Made by a program: the position numbers and the translations under genes
The notes under the pieces: model-generated
Told to the model about the DNA's origin: nothing
The model's input: the letters and a program-made list of their open reading frames with translations, nothing else
Databases searched by the model: none
Source: DATKOF01 sp035524795
Lineage (GTDB): Bacteria; Pseudomonadota; Gammaproteobacteria; Burkholderiales; SG8-41
Assembly: GCA_035524795.1 (NCBI GenBank)
Contig: DATKOF010000018.1
Coordinates: 1-64,000, forward strand
Length of the DNA: 64,000 nt
Direction: 5' to 3'
Shown here: piece by piece, positions 7,426-14,339 of the stretch
Position numbering within the stretch: position 1 is the stretch's first letter
Layout of the letters: every line of letters starts with the position of its first letter

Positions 7426-9633
7426 TCAGTGGTGGTTGGACGGCGCCGGCTCCATCGCATTCTCGGTAAGCTTCGTCTTCAGAAACTCCGCGAAATCATC
7501 CGGCGGCATCGGTTTATTGAAATAAAAACCCTGAATTTCATCGCACGCGTGTTCGCGCAGAAAATCCACCTGTTCCTTGGTCTCGACACCCTCGGCAATC
7601 ACGCTTAGGCTCAAAGTCTTGCTCATCGCGATGATAGCCTCAGCGATTGCTTTGTCTTCCGGGTCGCCCGGCGTATCGCGGATGAAGGAGCGGTCAATCT
7701 TGATGGTATCGACCGGAAACTGCTTAAGGTTGGAAAGCGACGAATAGCCAGTGCCGAAATCATCGATTGCAAGCAAGATTCCCATCTTTTTGATATCAGT
7801 TAAAACTTGAAGCGTCCTTTCAACATCGTGCATCAACATGCTTTCCGTGATCTCGAGTTCCAGTAATGTGGGCTCCATACCGGTCTCCTTGAGTGTATTT
7901 TGGATATTGCGCAGTAGATTCGCGTCGTTGAACTGTCGCGCCGATAGATTGACCGCCATTGTGAGGCGCGGCAACCCCATTTTCTGCCAAGCGACATTTT
8001 GCTGACATGCGGCCTTCAACACCCACGCGCCAATCGGCACAATCAACCCCGTTTCTTCCGCGACCGGGATGAACTGGACCGGCGACACCATGCCAAGGTC
8101 GGGGTGTTTCCAGCGCAGCAACGCTTCCATACCCGGAATCTGCCCCGTCCGCAGGTTGCGCCGTGCTTGATAATAAAGTTGGAACTCATCGCGCTCGAGC
8201 GCTCGCCGCAGACTCGATTCGAGTGCGAGGCGCTCGAAGGAATGCGCGTTGAACTGCGTGGAGTAGAACTGGAAGTTATTCTTGCCCTCATCTTTTGCTT
8301 GGTACATTGCGATATCCGCATTTTTCGTCAGCGTCTGTTCGTCTTCGCCATCTTTCGGATAGGTACTAATGCCAATACTGGCCGTGATTCGCAATTCGTG
8401 GTCATAGACACTGAACGGTTTGGTGATTATGGAAAGCAGTTTGCGCGCCACAGTTTCGGCTTGTTTACCGTCGTCCAGTTCCGGCAGCAATACGACGAAC
8501 TCGTCGCCGCCAAGGCGGGCGACAGTATCGTTGCCCCGCAGGCTGTCCTTCAATCTCTTGGCAACTTCCTGCAGCAAGGCATCGCCAGCATCATGACCGA
8601 GTGTGTCATTAACGTTTTTGAATCGGTCGAGGTCAAGGAAAAGCACGGCCAGTTGCTTCTTATTACGACGCGCGTTGGCCAGCCCCTGAGCCAGCAGCTT
8701 ACCGAACATACTGCGGTTCGGCAGCGTCGTCATACTGTCATAGTAGGCGAGGTACTCAATACGCCGCGCAGCAAGTTTATGTTGCTCGATCTCCTCCTGC
8801 AGCAATATATTGGTGTTGGAGAGTTCACGGGTGCGAGCAACAACTTGCATTTCGAGTCCGCGTCCGTACTCGATAAGTTTGGCGTGACTGACACTGAGAT
8901 CTTCGGCCATCCGGTTGAATGCCTTGGCAAGAGCGCCGATTTCATCGTCCGCCTCCACCACGACGCGGGTCGCATAGTCTTGCGCTCCAAGCATATCGAC
9001 GCCACGTTTCAGCTCCGACAGCGGTCGCAAGATCAGTGTGGATGCGTGCTTCCACAGTAAGATCGTCAACAGAACGAACAGAAACGCCGTTCCCACCGTC
9101 AAATAAATTTGCCCGCGAGCACGCAACATCAACTGATCGTAGATCGGCGTGTATTCTAAGACCACTCCGCCGATTATCGCGCTGTTGGTATCGGTCCGAT
9201 TCTCGTGAATGGGAAGCACAATCTGTTTTGTTGGGTGATCGAGGGTCGCATCATCTTCGATGAACGTCCGCGTGTGTCCGTCACGGAGGGTATCGCTCAC
9301 CTCGCCAGCTTGATCAGCAGAAAATATCACGCCAATCTCCTGAGGATCGCTATCGGCGATGATCCTCTTCTTCATGTCGACAAAGAAAAGATCGCGTTTG
9401 TACAGCCGGTGCAGGTCCATGAGATGTGCCTGCAGAAGCGAGGGGGCTAAGAAATCTTCAGCCGTGGCAGTCGTAATCGCATTTGCCACATCTTGGGCCT
9501 CAAGCAGCGCGGCACGCTTTGCTGTTTCGATTTCCGCCGTGATGGCAGCGATAGAAAATATGATGGCGAGCAGTGCTACGGTCAAAAACACTGCGGTCAG
9601 CTTGAGACGGATGCTGCGGCTTTTTGCCACCAT
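7426..9633 (-). CDS. Membrane-anchored GGDEF-EAL protein with HAMP domain
   Basis: A 735-residue c-di-GMP enzyme. Order of parts: TM1 about 11-31, a periplasmic sensor of roughly 140 residues, TM2 about 175-195, HAMP about 196-250, a short coiled coil, GGDEF domain about 290-450, EAL domain about 465-715. The GGDEF motif is intact at 375-379, with an RxxD inhibitory site (R366-D369) five residues before it. The EAL signature is at 503-505 (MEALLRWKHP), and the 'LELEITESMLM' and 'AIDDFGTGYSSL' motifs look catalytic. It may therefore synthesise and degrade c-di-GMP; which activity dominates is unknown. A strong GGAGG-type ribosome site precedes the ATG. Base composition is lower in GC than the neighbours. 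Confidence 0.93.
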   Translation of the reverse strand: MVAKSRSIRLKLTAVFLTVALLAIIFSIAAITAEIETAKRAALLEAQDVANAITTATAEDFLAPSLLQAHLMDLHRLYKRDLFFVDMKKRIIADSDPQEIGVIFSADQAGEVSDTLRDGHTRTFIEDDATLDHPTKQIVLPIHENRTDTNSAIIGGVVLEYTPIYDQLMLRARGQIYLTVGTAFLFVLLTILLWKHASTLILRPLSELKRGVDMLGAQDYATRVVVEADDEIGALAKAFNRMAEDLSVSHAKLIEYGRGLEMQVVARTRELSNTNILLQEEIEQHKLAARRIEYLAYYDSMTTLPNRSMFGKLLAQGLANARRNKKQLAVLFLDLDRFKNVNDTLGHDAGDALLQEVAKRLKDSLRGNDTVARLGGDEFVVLLPELDDGKQAETVARKLLSIITKPFSVYDHELRITASIGISTYPKDGEDEQTLTKNADIAMYQAKDEGKNNFQFYSTQFNAHSFERLALESSLRRALERDEFQLYYQARRNLRTGQIPGMEALLRWKHPDLGMVSPVQFIPVAEETGLIVPIGAWVLKAACQQNVAWQKMGLPRLTMAVNLSARQFNDANLLRNIQNTLKETGMEPTLLELEITESMLMHDVERTLQVLTDIKKMGILLAIDDFGTGYSSLSNLKQFPVDTIKIDRSFIRDTPGDPEDKAIAEAIIAMSKTLSLSVIAEGVETKEQVDFLREHACDEIQGFYFNKPMPPDDFAEFLKTKLTENAMEPAPSNHH

Positions 9634-9695
9634 CCCCCCCTCCTCCCGAACGAGATTCGAGCGTCCCCGCTTCTTATACGGCCTCTATGTTAAAG

Positions 9696-9732
9696 AGAGT
9701 TTTGAGAGCTTGCAATTGACGCCCAAAACTCT
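9696..9732. repeat. Inverted repeat downstream of pgpA
   Basis: AGAGTTTTG (9696-9704) and CAAAACTCT (9724-9732) form a perfect 9-base stem around a 19-base loop, between the end of pgpA and the start of the GGDEF-EAL gene. It could be a weak terminator for pgpA or an operator upstream of the next gene. No long U-tract follows in either direction. Confidence 0.4.
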
Positions 9733-9778
9733 GAAAAACTTGGACAGTAGATGGAGCTCGAATCCACAACTATCGGAA

Positions 9779-10312
9779 TCACAATCCGGTCACCCACTTC
9801 CGAACCACGGCCATCACCAATAGCGTAAAAAACGCCGCCAGCAGATCGTCGAACATTACACCGAAACCGTTCTTCCAGCGCGTGTCGAAATAGCGGATCG
9901 GCGGCGGCTTGACGATATCGAATGCGCGGAACAGCGCGAACGCGAGCAACTGCCACCAGCGCCCCCCTGGCGTGAAAAACAGCACCAGCAGAAACGCGAC
10001 CGTTTCGTCCCACACGATCGCGCCGTGATCGGCGACGCCGAGCGCGCGGCCGGCGCGACCGCAGGCCCAGATGCCGAGCACAAACGCGCCCGCCAGCATG
10101 CCAAGCCACATCCGATCGGAAAAGTGCGGTGCGATCCACCATTGCAGCGGAAACGCGGCCAGTGTACCGAAGGTGCCGGGCGCAAAACGCGCGAGACCGA
10201 CACCGGCGGACAGCGCGATCACGCGCGCCGGATCGCGCAGCATCCAGCGCAGTGAAGGCTGCAACGATGGCGGCGGCGCCGCGCCTTCAGCGGAAATGAT
10301 CGTATCCGGCAT
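9779..10312 (-). CDS. pgpA: Phosphatidylglycerophosphatase A
   Basis: PgpA removes the phosphate from phosphatidylglycerol phosphate in the inner membrane, giving phosphatidylglycerol. The 177-residue protein has the family signatures 'ARFAPGTFGTLAAFPL', 'GIWACGRAGRALGVADHGAIVWDETVAF' and 'FRAFDIVKPPPIRYFD', with acidic metal-binding residues in D-H-x-x-I-V-x-D-E. Several hydrophobic helices fit an integral membrane enzyme. Its start lies inside the 3' end of thiL (26-base overlap), the usual thiL-pgpA arrangement. Confidence 0.95.
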   Translation of the reverse strand: MPDTIISAEGAAPPPSLQPSLRWMLRDPARVIALSAGVGLARFAPGTFGTLAAFPLQWWIAPHFSDRMWLGMLAGAFVLGIWACGRAGRALGVADHGAIVWDETVAFLLVLFFTPGGRWWQLLAFALFRAFDIVKPPPIRYFDTRWKNGFGVMFDDLLAAFFTLLVMAVVRKWVTGL

Positions 10313-11252
10313 CGGAGATTTTCAGCGGCGCACCGCCGGCATCGAACGCGACGAGGTCGGGCCAGCCGCGCGCACGGCGTTCAATGCTGCCGATGCGCGT
10401 GACTTTAGTGCGCGCACGCCTTGCCGCTGCTTCGACTTTGTCGCGCGCACGGCGCGGTGCGGTAAAGCACAGTTCGTAATCGTCGCCGCCGGCGAGCAGC
10501 GCGTCGCGTCCGGCGGCGGTTTCCCTGCGAACGCGCACGGCGCGCGAACACGGCAACGCTGCGAATTCGAGATGTGCGGCAGCTTTCGAACGTTCGAGAA
10601 TGTGGCCGAGGTCGGCAAGCAGGCCGTCGGAGATGTCGATCGCGGCGGTCGCGATGCTGCGCAGCGCGATGCCGAGCGCGACGCGCGGCTGCGGCGCATG
10701 CAGGCGCCGCAGGCATGACTTGAATTCGTCCGCACCCAAATTGATACGCTTCTTGATCGCGGCGAGCGCCAGCGCCGCGTCGCCGAGCGTGCCCGACACC
10801 CAGACGTCGTCGCCGATGCGCGCGCCGTCGCGCCGCAGCGCCTTGCCGCGCGGAACTTCGCCGATCACCTGCACGCAGATCGCGAGCGGCCCGCGCGTGG
10901 TGTCGCCGCCGATCAGGTCCACCCCGAAGCGTCGCGCCAGCGCCAGGAAACCGCGCGAAAATTCCGCCAGCCACCTGCCGTCGGCGCGCGGCAGTGTCAG
11001 CGCGAGCAGCGCCCAGCGCGGCGTCGCGCCCATCGCCGCGAGGTCGGACAGATTGACCGCGAGCGCCTTGTGGCCGAGCGCGCGCGGGTCGGCGCCGCAG
11101 AAGAAGTGCACGCCCTCGACCAGCACGTCGGTGGATACCACAAGCTCGCGGCCGCGCGCCGGCCGCAGCAGCGCCGCATCGTCGCCGACGCCGAGCAGCG
11201 TATGGCGCGGGCGATGCGTAAAAAAGCGGCGGATGATCTCAAATTCGGACAT
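10287..11252 (-). CDS. thiL: Thiamine-monophosphate kinase
   Basis: ThiL phosphorylates thiamine monophosphate to the active cofactor thiamine diphosphate with ATP. The 321-residue protein opens 'MSEFEIIRRFFTHRP' and shows the PurM-like fold motifs 'GVGDDAALL' (ATP and Mg binding), 'VSTDVLVEGVHF', 'AVNLSDLAAMGATPRWALLAL', 'GGDTTRGPLAICVQVIGEV' and 'AIDISDGLLADLGHI'. It lies 88 bases downstream of nusB and overlaps pgpA. The order nusB-thiL-pgpA is widespread in proteobacteria. Confidence 0.97.
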   Translation of the reverse strand: MSEFEIIRRFFTHRPRHTLLGVGDDAALLRPARGRELVVSTDVLVEGVHFFCGADPRALGHKALAVNLSDLAAMGATPRWALLALTLPRADGRWLAEFSRGFLALARRFGVDLIGGDTTRGPLAICVQVIGEVPRGKALRRDGARIGDDVWVSGTLGDAALALAAIKKRINLGADEFKSCLRRLHAPQPRVALGIALRSIATAAIDISDGLLADLGHILERSKAAAHLEFAALPCSRAVRVRRETAAGRDALLAGGDDYELCFTAPRRARDKVEAAARRARTKVTRIGSIERRARGWPDLVAFDAGGAPLKISDAGYDHFR

Positions 11253-11358
11253 CAGGCAGGATTCAGGATTGAGGATGGAGAGTGAAAGGTGGGGGACGAA
11301 TGCGTGAAGGGTAAAAACTCGCGGGGGCGCCCTTCACCCTTCACTTTTCACCCTTCAC
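11253..11358. repeat. Direct and inverted short repeats between thiL and nusB
   Basis: The thiL-nusB gap is made of 'CAGGATTCAGGATTGAGGAT'-type direct repeats (about 11258-11276) and of GTGAAAGGTG / GTGAAGGGT units (11283-11312). These pair with CCTTCACCCTTCAC and CACCCTTCAC units (11331-11358) on the other side of a GC-rich centre. The right arm runs into the last codons and the stop of nusB. The same CAGGATTCAGGAT unit recurs next to nrdR/glyA and upstream of the carboxylesterase gene. Confidence 0.65.
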
Positions 11359-11772
11359 GATTTCGTGTGGGCGCACCTGTGCCGCAAGCTTGTCGAGCAC
11401 GCCGTTCACATACTTGAAGCCGCCGGTGCCGCCGTAGCTCTTGGCAAGTTCGACCGCCTCGTTGATGATGACCTTGTACGGGACGTCGGGCTGGTTCACC
11501 AGCTCGTAGCCGGCGATCAGCAGGATCGCGCGCTCGACCGGGCTCAGTTCCGCGAACGGCCGGTCGAGGTACGGCTGCACCTGCTGCCCGATCCGCTGCG
11601 CCTCGCGCACTGCGCCTTCGAGCAGCGCAGAGCAGTACGCGCCATCGCTCTTGTCGAAGCCCCTGGTCTCGGCGAGCTGCCGCTTGATCGCGGCGACATC
11701 GTTGCCCGACAACTGCCACTGATAAAGCCCCTGCAGCGCGAACTCGCGCGCGCGGCGCCGGCCGCTTTTCAT
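11341..11772 (-). CDS. nusB: Transcription antitermination protein NusB
   Basis: NusB binds boxA RNA with NusE/S10 and supports antitermination on rRNA operons. The 143-residue protein shows the family elements 'RRRAREFALQGLYQWQLSG', 'DRPFAELSPVERAILLIAGYEL', 'VPYKVIINEAVELAKSYGGTGGFKYVNGVLDKL'. Its last residues after 'LAAQVRPHEI' (VKGEK) are encoded by the left-most unit of a repeat array, so the C-terminus seems to have been replaced or extended by repeat DNA. Start ATG overlaps the ribH stop. Confidence 0.96.
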   Translation of the reverse strand: MKSGRRRAREFALQGLYQWQLSGNDVAAIKRQLAETRGFDKSDGAYCSALLEGAVREAQRIGQQVQPYLDRPFAELSPVERAILLIAGYELVNQPDVPYKVIINEAVELAKSYGGTGGFKYVNGVLDKLAAQVRPHEIVKGEK

Positions 11773-12251
11773 CGCTTCAGCAGTTCAAGCTGCCTGAGCA
11801 GATTCGCCATCTCGACCGCGACCGCCGCGCAGTCGGCGCCTTTCTGCGCCATCCGCGCTTCGGCCTGGTCGTCGTCGTCGGTGGTCAGCACGCCGTTGGC
11901 GACCGGCACGCCGCTGTCGAGCGTGACCTGCATGATGCCGGCCGCCGATTCGTTGGCGACGATCTCGAAGTGATGGGTCTCGCCGCGGATCACTGCGCCG
12001 AGCGCGATCAGCGCGTCGAAGCCGCCGCTCTGCGCCATCTTCTGCAGCACAAGCGGCAGTTCGAGCGCGCCCGGCACCTCGACGATCCTGATGTCGCCGC
12101 TGCCGACGCCGAGTCCGGCGAGCGCCGCAGTGCAGCTCGACAGCAGGCCGTCGGCAACGTCGGCGTTGAAGCGCGCCACCGCGATGCCGATGCGCAGGCC
12201 GGCGCCGTCGGGGCGCGCGGTGATTTCCTCGATCGAATCGTAAGTCGTCAT
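11769..12251 (-). CDS. ribH: 6,7-dimethyl-8-ribityllumazine synthase
   Basis: RibH condenses 5-amino-6-ribitylaminouracil with 3,4-dihydroxy-2-butanone 4-phosphate, the next-to-last step of riboflavin synthesis, usually as a 60-mer or decamer. The 160-residue protein shows 'GIAVARFNADVADGLL' (substrate pocket), 'VEVPGALELP-like' (IVEVPGALELPLVLQ), and 'ALGAVIRGETHHFEIVANESAAGIM' with the catalytic His. Then 'PVANGVLTTDDDDQAEARM' follows. It is four bases into nusB on the 3' side and ten bases from ribBA on the 5' side, within a tight rib operon. Confidence 0.97.
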   Translation of the reverse strand: MTTYDSIEEITARPDGAGLRIGIAVARFNADVADGLLSSCTAALAGLGVGSGDIRIVEVPGALELPLVLQKMAQSGGFDALIALGAVIRGETHHFEIVANESAAGIMQVTLDSGVPVANGVLTTDDDDQAEARMAQKGADCAAVAVEMANLLRQLELLKR

Positions 12252-12260
12252 CGGTCTTTG

Positions 12261-13349
12261 CTATTCGCCGGGTTGAAGATAGCCGGTCACCTGCAGATCG
12301 AATCCCGCCATGCTCGGCATTTTACGCGGCTTCGCCAGCAGCCGCATTCTGACCACGCCGAGGTCGCGCAGAATCTGCGCGCCGATGCCGTAATTGCGCA
12401 GCGTATCCGGCGTTCCCGCAGCGGCGGCGGACTGCACGCGCGCCAGCAGGTCGGCGGCGGTCTCGGGACGATGCAGCAGCACGATCACGCCGCAGCCGGC
12501 GCGCGCGATCGCAGCCAGCGCCTGATGAAAGCTCCATGAGTGGCTCGCGCTGCGCGTATCGAGCAGGTCGATCACTGATACCGGTTCGTGCACGCGCACC
12601 AGCACTTCGCTGTCCGCCCGCACCTCGCCCCTGACCAGAGCCAGATGGGTTTCATGCGCGATGGCGTCGTTGTAGACGACGAGGCGGAATCTGCCGTGAG
12701 CGGTTTCGATGTCGCGCTCGAACGCGCGCGCGACCAGGCACTCGGTGCGGCTGCGATGGTGGATCAGATCGGCGATGGTGCCGATTTTGAGTCGGTGCCG
12801 CTGCGCGAATTCGATCAGGTCGGGCAGCCGCGCCATTTCGCCGTCGTCCTTCAGGATTTCGCAGATCACCGCGGCCGGCGTCAGCCCGGCAAGCTGGGCG
12901 AGGTCGCAGCCGGCCTCGGTGTGGCCGGCGCGCACCAGCACGCCGCCCTGCTGCGCCATCAGCGGAAACACATGGCCGGGCTGCACGATGTCGGCGGGCC
13001 GCGCGTCGCCGGCGACCGCAGCCTGCACAGTGCGCGCGCGATCGGCAGCCGAGATGCCGGTGGTCACGCCGCGCGCAGCTTCGATCGACAGCGTGAAATT
13101 AGTGCCGAGCCGCGAGCTGTTGCTGGCGACCATCAACGGCAGATTGAGGCTGCGGCATTTCTCCTCGGTCAGCGTGAGGCAGATCAGGCCGCGACCGTGG
13201 CGCGCCATGAAGTTGATCGCGTCGGGCGTCACGAAATCCGCCGCCAGCACGAGATCGCCCTCGTTCTCGCGGTCTTCCTCGTCGACGAGGATCACCATGC
13301 GGCTGGCCCTGATGTCGGCAAGGATGTCTTCGATCGGACTGATGGTCAT
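12261..13349 (-). CDS. ribBA: 3,4-dihydroxy-2-butanone 4-phosphate synthase with degenerate RibA-like domain
   Basis: Residues 1 to about 200 form a complete RibB domain that makes dihydroxybutanone phosphate from ribulose 5-phosphate: 'MVILVDEEDRENEGDLVLAAD' metal and substrate site, 'HGRGLICLTL', and 'GHVFPLMAQQGGVLVRAGHTEAGCDLAQLAG'. The C-terminal part (about 205-362) resembles GTP cyclohydrolase II but lacks its zinc-binding Cys cluster. Where RibA has a Cys-containing 'HSxCLTGD' segment and later Cys residues, this protein has 'RVHEPVSVIDLLDTRSASHSW'. It is thus a RibBX-type hybrid, probably with RibB activity only, and a separate ribA is expected elsewhere. Start ATG at 13349. Confidence 0.94.
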   Translation of the reverse strand: MTISPIEDILADIRASRMVILVDEEDRENEGDLVLAADFVTPDAINFMARHGRGLICLTLTEEKCRSLNLPLMVASNSSRLGTNFTLSIEAARGVTTGISAADRARTVQAAVAGDARPADIVQPGHVFPLMAQQGGVLVRAGHTEAGCDLAQLAGLTPAAVICEILKDDGEMARLPDLIEFAQRHRLKIGTIADLIHHRSRTECLVARAFERDIETAHGRFRLVVYNDAIAHETHLALVRGEVRADSEVLVRVHEPVSVIDLLDTRSASHSWSFHQALAAIARAGCGVIVLLHRPETAADLLARVQSAAAAGTPDTLRNYGIGAQILRDLGVVRMRLLAKPRKMPSMAGFDLQVTGYLQPGE

Positions 13350-13513
13350 GGCGGTTCGGGCGACGTTGCGTAATTGTAAGCTATTGATCCGCCGTGTTTC
13401 AGGCGGAGTCCGGCCATGATGCCGCGCGGATATTTCCGCGATCCAGGCCGGGCCGGGCCACCGATACTATAATGAAAACGGCGATTTTGCCTGTCACGCG
13501 AGGAGGATTTCCC

Positions 13514-13852
13514 ATGAATAAAGTTCCGCACACATTGCTGCTCGCCACACTGCTGGCGGCAGGGAGCGCGCTCGCCGCAGAGGGAAAGGTCACGATCAGC
13601 GCACCCGCCGACGGCGCCACCATCAGCTCGACGTCGCCGACCAAGCTGAGCTACGAAGCGGTGCCCGGGCCGACCGGTAATCACCTTCATCTCAACGTCG
13701 ACGGCAAGCGCGTCGACGTGATCCACGAACTCAAGGGCACCACCGAGTTTGGCCCGCTGCCGCCCGGCAAACATCAGGTCTGCCTCGCGATCAATACCAG
13801 TTCGCACGTGCCGACCGGCGTCGAGGGCTGCGTCAACGTCGTTTCGAAGTAA
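13514..13852 (+). CDS. Periplasmic protein of unknown function (DUF4399-like)
   Basis: A 112-residue protein. The ATG at 13514 follows AGGAGGA at good spacing; a longer in-frame extension upstream lacks this signal. Residues 1-20 (MNKVPHTLLLATLLAAGSALAA) form a Sec signal peptide. The mature domain begins 'VTISAPADGATISS' and includes 'HLHLNVDGKRVDVIHELKGTTEFGPLPPGKHQVCLAI', a pattern close to DUF4399 and copper-resistance-like periplasmic beta-sandwich proteins, though the family is inferred. Two Cys residues near the end may form a disulfide. It starts the plus-strand block that interrupts the rib cluster. Confidence 0.75.
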   Translation: MNKVPHTLLLATLLAAGSALAAEGKVTISAPADGATISSTSPTKLSYEAVPGPTGNHLHLNVDGKRVDVIHELKGTTEFGPLPPGKHQVCLAINTSSHVPTGVEGCVNVVSK

Positions 13853-13861
13853 GCGATCCGC

Positions 13862-14263
13862 ATGAGCACCGCACAGAATCTCGCTTACGCGGTGATTCAG
13901 GTCGCGCATAATCTGGGCGCCGCCACCACGGTCGGCAGTGCGATCGCCGGCGCGATGGTCAATCACGGCGGCGCCCGGCGCGCGCTGCTGCGGGCGCTGC
14001 TCGCCGGCTGGTCGGTGCAGGCCGTCAGCGGCATCGCCTTCGGCGCGACCAGTCTTTATTTCTACGGCCATCCGCCCGATATCGCGGGCGCCGCGCTGCT
14101 CGCGCTCTATGTCAAGATGTTCTGCGTCACGGCGGGATTCGCGGTGGTCGGTTACGCGTTCATCACGCCGCCGGGCGGAAAGGCGGACCGGATATGGCCG
14201 CTGTCGGCGGCGCTGGCCATCACCGCGCTGACCACGGCCGCTTTCCTGCGCTGGTTTTCTTGA
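13862..14263 (+). CDS. Four-helix membrane protein, unknown function
   Basis: A 133-residue hydrophobic protein with about four predicted helices: roughly 12-30, 47-67, 74-97 and 111-130. The first segment contains 'HNLGAATTVGSAIAGA', reminiscent of small heme- or copper-related membrane proteins that carry an early conserved His, but no family can be named with confidence. It starts nine bases after the DUF4399-like gene, so the two are probably co-transcribed and may act together at the membrane and periplasm. Confidence 0.72.
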   Translation: MSTAQNLAYAVIQVAHNLGAATTVGSAIAGAMVNHGGARRALLRALLAGWSVQAVSGIAFGATSLYFYGHPPDIAGAALLALYVKMFCVTAGFAVVGYAFITPPGGKADRIWPLSAALAITALTTAAFLRWFS

Positions 14264-14339
14264 GCGGATCGAGGCCTTGCGGCTTCAGCACTGTCATGCT
14301 TTTTTAACAAGCGCATAGCAGCATTGGCATCCATCCGTT

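Noticed and set aside
12261..13349. Frameshift or damage in the RibA half of ribBA
   Set aside because: The frame is continuous and follows the known RibBX-type divergence, so loss of the zinc cysteines is evolutionary rather than a sequencing break.
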